NCBI RefSeq assembly: GCF_030009775.1
Contig: NZ_JASCTH010000013.1
Location: 184,120 to 248,119 of the forward strand
Reading direction: 5' to 3'
DNA length: 64,000 nt
DNA from: Actinoplanes sandaracinus
GTDB lineage: Bacteria; Actinomycetota; Actinomycetes; Mycobacteriales; Micromonosporaceae
In this document: positions 41,801-53,397 of the stretch, piece after piece
Layout of the letters: each line of letters begins with the position of its first letter
Numbering within the stretch: position 1 is the first letter of the stretch
Program-made: the position numbers and the translations under genes
The notes under the pieces: model-generated
Seen by the model: only the letters and a program-made list of their open reading frames with translations
The model's database searches: none
Told to the model about the DNA's origin: nothing

Positions 41801-42520
41801 ATGACGCTTGCTGTCCGGGCGGTCGCCGCCACTGATCAGGGCCTTGTCCGGTCCAACAACGAAGACGCGGTCTTCGTCGGTAATCGACTCTTCGTGGTGG
41901 CGGATGGCATGGGTGGGCTCCCGGCCGGGGAACTGGCGAGCGACATTCTGGTGCAGAGCCTGAGTGTCGTCGACACCGCGCCGGACAACGGCGAACCCCT
42001 TCAGGATCTGATCAACGCGCTGCAGACCGCCAACCAGCGGATCGAGGCGGCCGTCGCCGACGACGACGCCCGCGACGGCATGGGTACGACGGTGACCGCG
42101 CTGCTGCTCTCCGGCGACCGGCTGGCCGCCCTCAACGTCGGCGACTCCCGCTGCTACCTGCTCCGCGACGGCGAGTTCCAGCAGGTCACCCGCGATGACA
42201 CCTACGTGCAGGCGCTGGTCGACCAGGGCGTGCTCACGCCCGAGGACGCCCGGCGGCACCCGCAGCGGGCGCTGGTCACCCAGGCCGTGCAGGGCGGCCC
42301 GTTCCGCCCGGCCGGCCGGATGATCCCGGCCCGCGTCGGTGACCGTTTCCTGCTGTGCAGCGACGGCCTGTCCGATTATGTGGAGGACGCGATGATCGCG
42401 CACACGCTGCGCGAGGTCGCCGACCGCAAGACGTGCGCCGCCGAACTGGTCAACCGCACTCTGGAGAACGGCGCGCCCGACAACGTGACCGTCATCATCG
42501 CCGACGTCGTCGAAGCCTGA
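41801..42520 (+). CDS. PP2C-family Ser/Thr phosphatase
   Basis: A 239-residue soluble metal-dependent phosphatase of the PstP/PPM family. The metal-binding motifs are complete: SNNEDAVF, VADGMGGLPAGE, GMGTTVTALLL, NVGDSRCYLLRDG, CSDGLSDYV and PDNVTVIIADV. Unlike PstP it has no membrane helix or extracellular part. The ATG gives the family-typical MTLAVRAVAATDQGLVRSNN start but has no visible ribosome site. It should dephosphorylate Ser/Thr or anti-sigma-type targets; the transmembrane kinase at 37-39 kb is a candidate partner. Confidence 0.92.
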   Translation: MTLAVRAVAATDQGLVRSNNEDAVFVGNRLFVVADGMGGLPAGELASDILVQSLSVVDTAPDNGEPLQDLINALQTANQRIEAAVADDDARDGMGTTVTALLLSGDRLAALNVGDSRCYLLRDGEFQQVTRDDTYVQALVDQGVLTPEDARRHPQRALVTQAVQGGPFRPAGRMIPARVGDRFLLCSDGLSDYVEDAMIAHTLREVADRKTCAAELVNRTLENGAPDNVTVIIADVVEA

Positions 42521-42528
42521 CGGCAACG

Positions 42529-43407
42529 ATGAGCCGGGGCCGCCACCTGGTGATCGCCGGGGTGGCGGCCGCCCTGCTGATCGCCGGGGCGGTGGCGGCC
42601 CTGTCCACCCGCGGCACCGGCGACCCGGCCGACGCCGGCCCGCCGCTGCGGCTGCGGGCCACCGCCGAGCAGTGGCGGCAGGACGAGGTCGCCCGCCTGC
42701 TCGGCGTGGCGCTCTACAACGACGGGGACTCGCCGGTCTGGGTCTCCCGGGTGGAGCCCGATCTGCCGTCCTTCGAGGGTGAGGCCCCGGTCGACACGCC
42801 CGCCCTCCTCCCGGCGAACGGGCTGCGGGTGGATGTGACCGTGCCGTACGGCACCGGATCGTGCCAGCCGGCCGCCGCGCCGTCCTCGGTGACGGTCGTG
42901 GCGCGTGCGGAAGGGCGGACCGGGTGGCAGCGGGTGCGACTCGCCCTGCCGCACCCCAGCGAGCTCCTGAACCGCCTCCTCGCCGACGACTGCGCCACCG
43001 AGACGGTGCGAAACAGCGTCGTCCTGCGTTTCGGCGACTGGGAGGACCTGGGGGCCGACGGCGTCCGCGGCAGTCTCGTCGTCGAGCGGACCGCGGCGGC
43101 CACCGGCGCCGTGCGGCTCCACTCCCTCGACGGCAACGTGATGTATCGCCTCACCTTCGCCCCGGCCACACCGCTGGCCGAGGTGACCGCTGCCGGCCCG
43201 ACCGCCACCGTGCCGTTCGTGGCCGGTCCGCTGCGCTGCGATCTGCACGCCTTCGCCGAGGTGAAGAAGCCCTTCGAGTTTCCGGTCAGAGTCTCGCTGG
43301 ACGGGGGCCGGCAGCTTCACACGACCGTGCCGGTCGACGACGACGACCGGAAGGCCCTCGACACCATGCTCCGCCGCAACTGCGGCGTCCCACCCGCCGG
43401 CTCATGA
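42529..43407 (+). CDS. Membrane-anchored exported protein, unknown
   Basis: A 292-residue protein beginning with one hydrophobic helix (about 7-26), likely an uncleaved anchor, and an extracytoplasmic beta-rich domain. Two pairs of Cys (GSCQPAA, DDCATE, LRCDLH, RRNCGV) could form disulfides. It starts 8 bases after the phosphatase and is probably co-transcribed. No family is recognised. Confidence 0.78.
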   Translation: MSRGRHLVIAGVAAALLIAGAVAALSTRGTGDPADAGPPLRLRATAEQWRQDEVARLLGVALYNDGDSPVWVSRVEPDLPSFEGEAPVDTPALLPANGLRVDVTVPYGTGSCQPAAAPSSVTVVARAEGRTGWQRVRLALPHPSELLNRLLADDCATETVRNSVVLRFGDWEDLGADGVRGSLVVERTAAATGAVRLHSLDGNVMYRLTFAPATPLAEVTAAGPTATVPFVAGPLRCDLHAFAEVKKPFEFPVRVSLDGGRQLHTTVPVDDDDRKALDTMLRRNCGVPPAGS

Positions 43408-43455
43408 CCCCGCCCCCGGGGGCGTCATGGAGGGCGATGCCGTTGCCGCTCTCGA

Positions 43456-43830
43456 TCAATCTTGTTCGTCGAGGCGGGTGAGCAGGGTTGTCGGGGCGAG
43501 GGTGCGGAAAGCGTCCTCGCACAGCTCGGCGATCTCGGACCAGTCGGGATCGCGGTCGAGGCGGACGCCGACCCAGCCGCGATGACCCACATAGGGTGGC
43601 CGGAAGAAACGGGCCGGGTCGGCGGCGATCAGCTCCTCCTGCGTGCCGGGCGGGGCGGCGCACCACAGGTGAGGGAACTCGTGGTCGTGGTGGCCGTCGG
43701 GCCAGAGCATGACGAACTGCTTCTTGCCGCGGACGAAGAAGGCGGGCGAGCCGTGGCTGAGCCGCTCGGTCGCCTCGGGCAGGCGCAGGCAGATCTCGCG
43801 GATCCGCTCGGTCGTCGTCGTCGCGTCCAT
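43456..43830 (-). CDS. MmcQ/YjbR-family protein
   Basis: A 124-residue protein with the MmcQ/YjbR fold signature: ICLRLPEATERLSHGSPAFFVRGKKQF, the central MLWPDGHHDHE and a terminal HRGWVGVRLDRDPDW. The family binds nucleic acid-like surfaces but its biochemical role is not settled. I chose the ATG at 43830; a longer frame would add an Arg-rich stretch. It is divergent from the acetyltransferase gene with only 42 bases between. Confidence 0.85.
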   Translation of the reverse strand: MDATTTTERIREICLRLPEATERLSHGSPAFFVRGKKQFVMLWPDGHHDHEFPHLWCAAPPGTQEELIAADPARFFRPPYVGHRGWVGVRLDRDPDWSEIAELCEDAFRTLAPTTLLTRLDEQD

Positions 43831-43872
43831 GCCCCGCATTCTGCGCTCCGGGTGTGACATATTCTCGGCCCC

Positions 43873-44465
43873 GTGCTGATGGCGACCGAGCGGCTCACCC
43901 TGCGACGATTCCGGGCATCCGACGCGCCCGTCCTGGCGGCCTACCGGTCCGACCCCGAGGTGGCGCGCTACCAGTCATGGGACGCGCCGTTCCCGCTGGA
44001 GAAGGCGGAGGCCGCGGTCCGCGACTTCGCGGCCGGCTCGCCGTCCGGGGCCGGCTGGTTCCAGTACGCGATCGAGCTCACCGCCGAGCAGACCCTGATC
44101 GGGGACGTCGCGGTGCGGCTGCACGACAACCTCAGGCAGGCGGAGATCGGGTTCACGCTCGCCACCGCGTACCAGAGGAGGGGTTATGCGACCGAGGCCG
44201 TGCGGGCCGTGCTGGACCGCCTGTTCCGCGTGCAGCGGCTGCACCGGGTGATGGGGGAGTGCGACGCGCGCAACGCGCGGTCAGCAGCCCTGCTGGAGCG
44301 CCTGGGCTTCACCCGCGAAGGCCTGCTACGACAGCAGACATACCTGAAGGGTGAGTGGACAGACGACCTCCTGTACGGCTTGCTGGCCACGGAGTGGCCA
44401 GCAAGCCGCGATCTTGTGGAGTTCGGCCGCGTCGTTCCTGGCGAACTCCACAAGATCAGCGAGGA

Positions 44466-44478
<13 letters not shown>
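43873..44478 (+). CDS. GNAT acetyltransferase with hairpin-derived tail
   Basis: A 201-residue acetyltransferase of the RimJ/RimL type. LTLRRFRASDAPVLAAYRSD is the N-terminal strand-helix and IGFTLATAYQRRGYATEAV the acetyl-CoA-binding motif A. VMGECDARNARSAALLERLGF is motif B. The substrate is unknown. The last about 30 residues (after DDLLYGLLATEW) are encoded by two consecutive perfect hairpins and look like a non-family extension. The end overlaps the convergent glgB gene by 13 bases. The GTG at 43873 or the ATG at 43879 may be the start. Confidence 0.85.
44378..44406. terminator. Hairpin inside GNAT 3' end
   Basis: A perfect 13-bp stem (44378-44390 with 44394-44406) with a 3-base loop, inside the last codons of the acetyltransferase gene. 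It may terminate glgB transcripts coming from the other side, or be part of a repeated palindromic element. Confidence 0.65.
44410..44457. repeat. 16-bp inverted repeat with 16-base loop
   Basis: GATCTTGTGGAGTTCG (44410-44425) is perfectly inverted at 44442-44457. It lies four bases after the preceding hairpin and just before the glgB stop. Its larger loop and lower GC content than the surrounding terminators suggest a REP-like element. Confidence 0.7.
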
Positions 44479-46639
<2,161 letters not shown>

Positions 46640-46643
<4 letters not shown>

Positions 46644-47953
46644 CCGACGAGCCGGGCGATCGACCGCAGGGGGATCCGCAGCCAGCCGGGCCGGTGCCGG
46701 GCTTCGTACGCGGCCTCATAGACCGCCTTGTCCAGCTCGTACGCCGCCAGCAGCGCACGGTGAGCGCGCGGGTCGCTGCCCGCCACGTGCGTGTATCCGT
46801 CGCAGAACGCCTCCCGGTTGCGGTCCACCCACTCCCGGGCGCGTGCCGCGAGGTGTTCGTCGTCGTCCTGGTCGACCAGCAACTGGTAGGCCGCGTACTC
46901 GTAGGAGCGCAGCACGCCGGCCACGTCGCGCAGCGGCGAGTCGGGCAGCCGCCTCTCGTCCAGCGGCTGGCCGGGCTCGCCCTCGAAGTCGATCAGCAGC
47001 CAGCCCTCGGGAGTGCGCAGCACCTGCCCGAGATGCAGATCGCCGTGGACCCGCTGAACGTCGACCTGCTCGCCGGTGAGGCTCGTGAACCGCTCGGTGA
47101 TCGCCGGGACGTACTGCTGGAGTTCGGGCACCGCGTTGGCGGCGGTGCGCAACCGGGCCAGGACGGCGTCGACCGGGAACGGCGACGGGCCGGTGCCCAG
47201 CTCCGCGGCGAGCGTCAGGTGCACCGACGCGACCGCCTCGCCGAGCCGGTAGGACTCGCCCTGGAAGTCGCCGCCCACCTCGTCGGCCGCGTACGCCGCG
47301 TCGGCGAACAGGTCCCGCGCGGACGCGGTGGCCATCGCCCAGCCCTCCGCCGAGTTGACGGCGTATTCGGTGGCCATGCCGAGCGAGCACGAACCGGCGT
47401 CGTCGGCCGTCTGGAACGAGCCGAGCAGCCGTGCCACGTGCGGGTTCTGTGCCCGGCCGAGCACCTGGTTGAGCTCGATGTCCGGGTTGATGCCGCAGGT
47501 GACCCGCCGGAACAGCTTGAGGATCGCGTCCTCGTCGAAGATCACGCTGGTGTTGCTCTGCTCGGCGTCGAACACCCGGGGCCAGGCCTCCAGCGGCAGC
47601 ACGACACCGGGCTCCTTCTCGAAGCCGATGTCACCGACCGGCTCGGACCGGTCGATCAGCCCGAGCAGATAGCGCGCGGCCGCCGGATCGTAGAGGGCGT
47701 CGTAGCCGACCCGGCCGTCGTCGGCGGTGCCGATGGTGGCCACCGCGCTGTACTCCGGTATCGGCCCGGCGCCCCAGCCCACCAGGACCTGGTATCGCTC
47801 GGAACTGCCGTCGGTGTACTCGACGTCGACGAGGACCAGTTCCAGGTCATCGCCCAACGGCGTGGCGGACGCCTCCTTGACCGAGGACAGGACTCGGCTG
47901 CGCCCGGCGTACCAGCGCTGTTTCGGTAACCACTCGGCGAAAGGCAGCGTCAT
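46640..47953 (-). CDS. mak: Maltokinase
   Basis: A 437-residue kinase that phosphorylates maltose with ATP to maltose-1-phosphate, the donor for GlgE. It has the Mak N-terminal cap (LPFAEWLPKQRWYAGRSR) and the aminoglycoside-kinase-like core with the catalytic RVHGDLHLGQVLRT and metal motif LLIDFEGEPGQP. Order and overlaps (ATGA at both ends) tie it between treS and glgB. In mycobacteria Mak forms a complex with TreS; here they are separate polypeptides. Confidence 0.94.
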
Positions 47954-49707
47954 TGCTTCTCCTCCGACCCGCACAACTGGAACCAGTAGAACCCGTGCCC
48001 CGGGAGCGTCAGCAGGTAAGGCAGTTGCCCGATCCGGGGGAAGTTGACGTGTCCGGTCAGCTCCACGGGTGTGTAACCGTTCCAGTGCTGCAGGTTCAGC
48101 TCGATCGGTTGCGGGAAGCGTGACAGGTTGTTGACGCAGAGCACCACGTCGTCACCGATCTCCCGCAGATAGGCGAGGACCGACGGGTTGGAGCCACCCA
48201 GCTCACGGAACGTGCCGACGGCGAACGCCTCGTGCCTGCGGCGGACGGCGAGCATGGTCCGCGTCCAGTTCAGCAGGGAGGTCGCGCTGTCCCGCTGGGC
48301 CTCCACGTTGACCGCCTGGTATCCGTACACCGGGTCCTGGTTGACCGGCAGATAGAGCCGGCCCGGCGTGGCGGTGGAGAAGCCGGCGTTGCGGTCCGGG
48401 GTCCACTGCATCGGGGTGCGCACGCCGTCGCGGTCACCGAGCCAGATGTTGTCGCCCATCCCGATCTCGTCGCCGTAGTAGAGGACCGGCGAGCCGGGCA
48501 GCGACAGCAGCAGGGCGGTGAACAGCTCGATCTGGTTGCGGTCGTTCTCCAGCAGCGGGGCGAGCCGGCGGCGGATGCCGACGTTCGCCTTCATCCGCGG
48601 GTCCTTGGCGTACTCGGAGTACATGTAGTCGCGTTCTTCGTCGGTCACCATCTCGAGCGTCAACTCGTCGTGGTTACGCAGGAAGATGCCCCACTGGGTG
48701 TTCTCCGGAATGGCCGGGGTCTGCGCCAGGATCTCCGAGATCGGGAAACGCGACTCGCGCCGCACCGCCATGAAGATGCGCGGCATCAGCGGGAAGTGGA
48801 ACGCCATGTGGCACTCGTCGCCGCCGGAACGCGCGTCGCCGAAGTACTCCACCACGTCGGCCGGCCACTGGTTCGCCTCGGCCAGCAGGACCCGGCCCGG
48901 GAACTCGTCGTCGATCACCTTGCGGCAGTGCTTCAGGAAGTTGTGCGTGGCCGGCAGGTTCTCGCAGTTGGTGCCCTCCTCCTCGAAGAGGTAGGGCACC
49001 GCGTCCAGCCGGAATCCGTCGATACCGAGGTCGAGCCAGAACCGCAGGACGTCGAGCATCGCCTCCTGCACGGCCGGGTTCTCGTAGTTGAGGTCCGGCT
49101 GGTGCGAGAAGAACCGGTGCCAGTAGAACTGCCGCCGCACCGGGTCGAACGTCCAGTTCGACTCCTCGGTGTCGACGAAGATGATGCGCGCGTCCTTGTA
49201 TTTGTCGCTGGTGTCGTTCCAGACGTAGAAGTCGCCGTACGGCCCCTCCGGGTCGTGCCGGGACGCCTGGAACCACGGGTGCGAGTCGGACGTGTGGTTC
49301 ATGACCAGGTCGGTGATCACCCGGATGCCGCGCTTGTGCGCCGCGTCCAGCAGGGCCACGAAGTCCTCGACCGTGCCGAACTCCGGCAGCACCTTGTAGA
49401 AGTCACGGATGTCGTAACCGCCGTCACGCAGCGGAGAGTCGTAGAACGGCGGCAGCCAGAGGCAGTCCACCCCGAGCCACTGCAGGTAGTCGAGCCGTTC
49501 GATGAGCCCCCGCAGATCGCCGCCGCCGTCCGAGCCCGAGTCGTAGAACGCCCTGACCAGCACCTCGTAGAAGACGGCCCGCTGGAACCAGGTCCGGTCC
49601 GCGGGAAGGGCCCTGGCGTGCCCGAAATCGTCGGCGCTCGGGTGTTCGACCACCCCGTCCTCGGTGTGACTCCCGTCAGACGGGTCGTGCTCGGTCGGCA
49701 GCTCCAT
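47950..49707 (-). CDS. treS: Trehalose synthase (maltose-trehalose isomerase)
   Basis: A 585-residue GH13 enzyme interconverting trehalose and maltose. The catalytic residues lie in DGFRLDAVPYLFEEEGTNCE, LLAEANQWPADVV and FLRNHDELTLEMV, the last being typical of TreS. The calcium-site loop VMNHTSDSHPWFQ is also present. It overlaps maltokinase at its 3' end (ATGA) and follows glgE by 13 bases. It supplies maltose for Mak in the GlgE pathway. Confidence 0.95.
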   Translation of the reverse strand: MELPTEHDPSDGSHTEDGVVEHPSADDFGHARALPADRTWFQRAVFYEVLVRAFYDSGSDGGGDLRGLIERLDYLQWLGVDCLWLPPFYDSPLRDGGYDIRDFYKVLPEFGTVEDFVALLDAAHKRGIRVITDLVMNHTSDSHPWFQASRHDPEGPYGDFYVWNDTSDKYKDARIIFVDTEESNWTFDPVRRQFYWHRFFSHQPDLNYENPAVQEAMLDVLRFWLDLGIDGFRLDAVPYLFEEEGTNCENLPATHNFLKHCRKVIDDEFPGRVLLAEANQWPADVVEYFGDARSGGDECHMAFHFPLMPRIFMAVRRESRFPISEILAQTPAIPENTQWGIFLRNHDELTLEMVTDEERDYMYSEYAKDPRMKANVGIRRRLAPLLENDRNQIELFTALLLSLPGSPVLYYGDEIGMGDNIWLGDRDGVRTPMQWTPDRNAGFSTATPGRLYLPVNQDPVYGYQAVNVEAQRDSATSLLNWTRTMLAVRRRHEAFAVGTFRELGGSNPSVLAYLREIGDDVVLCVNNLSRFPQPIELNLQHWNGYTPVELTGHVNFPRIGQLPYLLTLPGHGFYWFQLCGSEEKQ

Positions 49708-49720
49708 CGTCTTTCTCCCC

Positions 49721-51685
49721 CTACCCCGCCTGAACGACGAAGATGTGCGCCGGCTCGACGTACGGGTCGATCCGGACCGCGTTGTACTGACCCCACTCGT
49801 AAGTCGCCCCGCTGATCTGGTCGACCACCGTGAAACGCTCGTGCCAGTCCATGCCCAGCGCCGGCATGTCCAGAGTGGTGTTGCCCCACTGCACGTTGCT
49901 GCTGTCGAACGAGCAGATGACCAGGACGGTGTTGCCGGTGTCGGGATCCCGCTTGGAGAAGCAGAGCAGCGCGCCGTTGTCGATCTCGTGGAACCGCAGG
50001 TTCCGCAGCCAGTGCAGGGCCGGGTTCTCGTCGCGGATGCGGTTCAGCTTGGTCAGGTAGGGCGCCAGCGACCGGCCGGTGCGCTCCGCCGCGGCCCAGT
50101 CCCGCGGCTTCAGCTCGAACTTCTCGTTGTCGATGTACTCCTCGGCGCCGGGCCGGGCCACGTGCTCGAACAGTTCGAATCCGGAGTAGAGGCCCCACGA
50201 CGGGGTGAGCATCGCGGCCAGCGCGGCGCGGATCTTGAACATCGGCGGACCGCCGTGCTGCAGCGACTCGTGCAGGATGTCGGGCGTGTTCGGCCAGAAG
50301 TTCGGCCGCATCCAGTCGATCGAGGTCAGCAGCTCCTGCATGTACTGACGCATCTCCGCGGCGGTGGTGCGCCAGGTGAAGTACGTGTACGACTGGGTGA
50401 AGCCGATCTTGCCGAGCCCGTTCATCATCGCCGGCCGGGTGAACGCCTCGGCCAGGAACAGCACGTCAGGGTCGGTCTCCTTGACCTTCGGGATCAGCCA
50501 CTGCCAGAAGTTGACGGCCTTGGTGTGCGGGTTGTCGACCCGGAAGATCTTGACGCCGTTGTTCACCCAGTGCATGACCACGCGGTAGACCTCGTCGCGC
50601 AGCGTGCGGTAGTCGTTGTCCCAGTTGATCGGGTAGATGTCCTGGTACTTCTTGGGCGGGTTCTCGGCGTACGCGATGGTGCCGTCGGGCTTGGTCGTGA
50701 AGAACTGCGGGAACCGCTTGACCCACGGGTGGTCGGGCGCCGCCTGCAGGGCCAGGTCCAGAGCGACCTCCATGCCGAGCTCCTCGGCCCGCTCCCGGAA
50801 CCGCCGGAAGTCGTCGAGAGTGCCGAGCTGCGGGTGGATGGCGTCGTGGCCGCCCTCGTCGGAGCCGATCGCCCAGGGCGAGCCGACGTCCTCCGGGCGG
50901 GCCACCAGCGTGTTGTTCCGCCCCTTACGGTTGATCTTGCCGATCGGGTGGATCGGCGGCAGATAGACCACGTTGAAGCCCATCGCCGCGATGGCCGGCA
51001 GCCGCTGCGCCGCGGTAGCGAACGTGCCGTGCCGGATCGGCGTCGCGTCCGGGCCGATCTCGGCGCCCTCGGAGCGGGGGAAGAACTCGTACCACGACGA
51101 ATAGAGAGCGCGGACCCGATCGGCCCAGATGGCGAACGAACGCGTCGTGGTCACCAGGAGCCGCACCGGGTTGTGCCAGAGCAGCTCCTCCAGGTCCAGA
51201 GCCGGGGTGACCCGGGCGAACAGCGACTTCTGCTCGTCGCGCAGCGCGGCCGCGGCGTCGCGGACCCGGTCCTCGAACTCCGCCGGCACGATCTTGGTGG
51301 CCAGGTCGAGCACGTCGGCGCCCTCGGCCAGATCGTTGAACAGATCTTCGGCGCCCTGTCCGGCGCCGATCTTCTTCACCACGGCGTCGCGCCACGTCCG
51401 GTACGGATCGTCGAACGCCTCCACCGTGAACGTCCACCGGCCCACACTGTCCGGGCGGATCGCGGCGTGCCACTGGTCGAGGCCGGGCTCGCCCGGGGTC
51501 ATGCGGGTGAACGGCTGGGTCTCGCCGTCGGGGCCGCGCCATACCACGTTCACGCCGAGCGCGTGGTGACCTTCGCGATAGGACACCGCCGAGACGGGAA
51601 CCAATTCACCGACCACCGCTTTAGCGGGGTAGCGGCCACCGGCGACAGCCGGTGTCACGTCTTCGATGGGGAAGCGACCGGTCAT
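49721..51685 (-). CDS. glgE: Maltose-1-phosphate maltosyltransferase
   Basis: A 654-residue GH13_3 enzyme that adds maltosyl units from alpha-maltose-1-phosphate to alpha-1,4-glucan. N-terminal domains (RFPIEDVTPAVAGGRYPAK, VKKIGAGQ, helical bundle about 120-190) precede the barrel with YLPPIHPIGKINRKGRNN, FRVDNPHTKAVNFW (nucleophile Asp) and FLAEAFTRPAMM (acid Glu). I chose the ATG at 51685 because it begins the family N-terminus; the longer frame to 51805 adds an unrelated stretch. It is the first gene of the glgE-treS-mak-glgB operon. Confidence 0.95.
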   Translation of the reverse strand: MTGRFPIEDVTPAVAGGRYPAKAVVGELVPVSAVSYREGHHALGVNVVWRGPDGETQPFTRMTPGEPGLDQWHAAIRPDSVGRWTFTVEAFDDPYRTWRDAVVKKIGAGQGAEDLFNDLAEGADVLDLATKIVPAEFEDRVRDAAAALRDEQKSLFARVTPALDLEELLWHNPVRLLVTTTRSFAIWADRVRALYSSWYEFFPRSEGAEIGPDATPIRHGTFATAAQRLPAIAAMGFNVVYLPPIHPIGKINRKGRNNTLVARPEDVGSPWAIGSDEGGHDAIHPQLGTLDDFRRFRERAEELGMEVALDLALQAAPDHPWVKRFPQFFTTKPDGTIAYAENPPKKYQDIYPINWDNDYRTLRDEVYRVVMHWVNNGVKIFRVDNPHTKAVNFWQWLIPKVKETDPDVLFLAEAFTRPAMMNGLGKIGFTQSYTYFTWRTTAAEMRQYMQELLTSIDWMRPNFWPNTPDILHESLQHGGPPMFKIRAALAAMLTPSWGLYSGFELFEHVARPGAEEYIDNEKFELKPRDWAAAERTGRSLAPYLTKLNRIRDENPALHWLRNLRFHEIDNGALLCFSKRDPDTGNTVLVICSFDSSNVQWGNTTLDMPALGMDWHERFTVVDQISGATYEWGQYNAVRIDPYVEPAHIFVVQAG

Positions 51686-52119
51686 GATCTCCACCGTAGT
51701 CAGAGGGCAGCCAGAGGACTCGACGACCGGGAAAACCACCGCCGGCGTCTCTATGACTTCTCCGCAGTGGAGGCTTTTGAAACGGCCGATCGCCGATGCG
51801 TCCAACCTACCGGAGGCGGGTGCCTACGGCGCATCCAGACGCGGCCGCGCGCCGCCGGAAAACACGACAATTTCACCTGCCGGCAACAGACGTTCATCGG
51901 GACCCGGCGGCAGCGGCGGCACCGTCAGCCCGCCCCTCACCGAGATGCGACACCCTCGGCGGTACGGCGTCCGCGCCCCTCTCCGCCACGAGCGACGACG
52001 GGAGTGCGTTGGTTGCGGTGCGTTGCCATTGAGGAACCGTGCTCAAGAACGGCGCCGTGCCACCGAGCTATATCCCTGACGCCACCGGATCCCGGCGGCG
52101 CCTGAGGGAGGAGCCCCAC
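51686..52119. other. Intergenic region upstream of glgE
   Basis: A 434-base gap containing the glgE operon promoter (minus) and that of the plus-strand gene at 52120. I see no convincing coding frame and no clear operator. Confidence 0.55.
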
Positions 52120-52707
52120 GTGACAGGTCCGTCCACCGCGTTGTCGCCGGTCATCGCTGCCAGCACCCACTGGCTGGCCCGTGCCTACCCCGGTGGCGAT
52201 TCCAACACGGTGGCGCACACCCTCGCCGAACTGCAGGCCCGGCAGGCCGTGACCGTCGCCGCATGGCTCCGCTACCCGACCGAGATCGACGCCGCGCTCG
52301 TCGCGATCGCCGGCCCCGGTGGCTCGGCGATCCTCGACTGGAAGGCCGGCAGCGAGCCCGACGACGAGTTCGCCGACGGCGAGGGCTGGCGCACCTGGGT
52401 CGACGAGGTCGTCGTCAGCTGGGCCGCCTGCCTGCTAGCCGACCCGCTGCTCGCCCGCCGCGGCGTCGACTCGGTGATCGCCGCGATGCCGGTCCAGCAG
52501 GACCACCGGCCCCGCCCGCACGCCCGCCGCACCACCGGCACCGGCATGCCCACCGAGTTCCGCCGCCTGCTGCAGCCGGACTCCCGCGACCGCGAGGCCG
52601 CCGCTCTGCTGCGCCACCCGGACCTGCTCGACCCGATCGCCTCCCTGCACCGCGACACCCTGCTGTACCTGCTCGACGCCGAGCCGGCTGACCTCGCGGT
52701 GAGCTGA
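52120..52707 (+). CDS. Unknown soluble protein
   Basis: A 195-residue protein without recognised family. It is Ala/Asp/Leu-rich with Trp residues spaced through the first half, and lacks signal or membrane segments. The GTG at 52120 is preceded by GGGAGGAG at ideal distance, deciding the start over the longer frame. It is monocistronic and followed by a hairpin. Confidence 0.75.
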   Translation: MTGPSTALSPVIAASTHWLARAYPGGDSNTVAHTLAELQARQAVTVAAWLRYPTEIDAALVAIAGPGGSAILDWKAGSEPDDEFADGEGWRTWVDEVVVSWAACLLADPLLARRGVDSVIAAMPVQQDHRPRPHARRTTGTGMPTEFRRLLQPDSRDREAAALLRHPDLLDPIASLHRDTLLYLLDAEPADLAVS

Positions 52708-52812
52708 CCGGCCTTCACTGTCGCTCTGATTCGGCTTAGATCCGGTCGAATACCGTCTTTCCCTCCCGAGGTCTTGCGCTTGCGCGTCTGACCGCCGGAA
52801 CGGGGGGGTCCC

Positions 52813-52865
52813 AGGCCGCGAGGCCGGCACCGCCCTTGTCCTCCTGGGTGCCGGCCTCGCGGCCT
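52813..52865. terminator. Large hairpin between convergent genes
   Basis: A perfect 19-bp stem (52813-52831 with 52847-52865) with a 15-base loop, between the unknown gene ending at 52707 and the convergent PPOX-type gene ending at 52918. Confidence 0.78.
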
Positions 52866-52917
52866 CTTTCGGCGTTGCGGGACGGGACTCGTCCAGCGGT
52901 CGTGAGGGAGCGGCCCG

Positions 52918-53382
52918 CTACTCGGCGAGGCGGGCCGGGAAGCCGCCGGTGGCGATCGGTCCCCAGGACTCGATCGTCACGCGGATAAGGCATTTGCCCT
53001 GGTCGCGCATGGCTTGGCGGTACTCGTCCCAGTTCGAGTGCTCGCCGGAGATGCAGCGGAAGTACTCCACCAGCGGTTCGACGGCGTCGGGGAGGTCGAT
53101 GACCTCGGCGACGCCGTCGACCTGCACCCACGGGCCGTTCCACTCGTCCGACAGGACGCAGAGGGTGACCCGCGGGTCGCGGCGGATGTTGGCGACCTTG
53201 GCGCGCTCGGGATAGCTGGAGATGACGATGCGGCCCTCGTCGTCGACGCCGCACGTGTTCGGCGACGACTGCGGGCGCCCGTCCTTACGGGTGGTCATCA
53301 GGATCGCGTGGTGCCGCGGGCGCAGGAACTCGACGAGTTCCTCCCGTCCGACCCGGTCGTTCGTCGCGATGCCGCGCGCCAT
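52918..53382 (-). CDS. PPOX-class F420/FMN-dependent enzyme
   Basis: A 154-residue split-barrel flavoprotein of the pyridoxamine-phosphate-oxidase-like superfamily. HAILMTTRKDGRPQSSPNTC, IVISSYPERAKVANIRRDPRVTL and GPWVQVDGVAEVIDLPD are the usual strands; the RRDPRVTL motif is common in actinobacterial F420- or FMN-binding members. The cofactor and substrate are not determined. It begins 15 bases after polyphosphate glucokinase and probably shares its transcript. Confidence 0.85.
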   Translation of the reverse strand: MARGIATNDRVGREELVEFLRPRHHAILMTTRKDGRPQSSPNTCGVDDEGRIVISSYPERAKVANIRRDPRVTLCVLSDEWNGPWVQVDGVAEVIDLPDAVEPLVEYFRCISGEHSNWDEYRQAMRDQGKCLIRVTIESWGPIATGGFPARLAE

Positions 53383-53397
53383 GGCCGATCCCTTTCC

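Noticed and set aside
51666..52079. Short plus-strand frame upstream of 52120
   Set aside because: No ribosome site, partly antisense to glgE, no recognisable domain.
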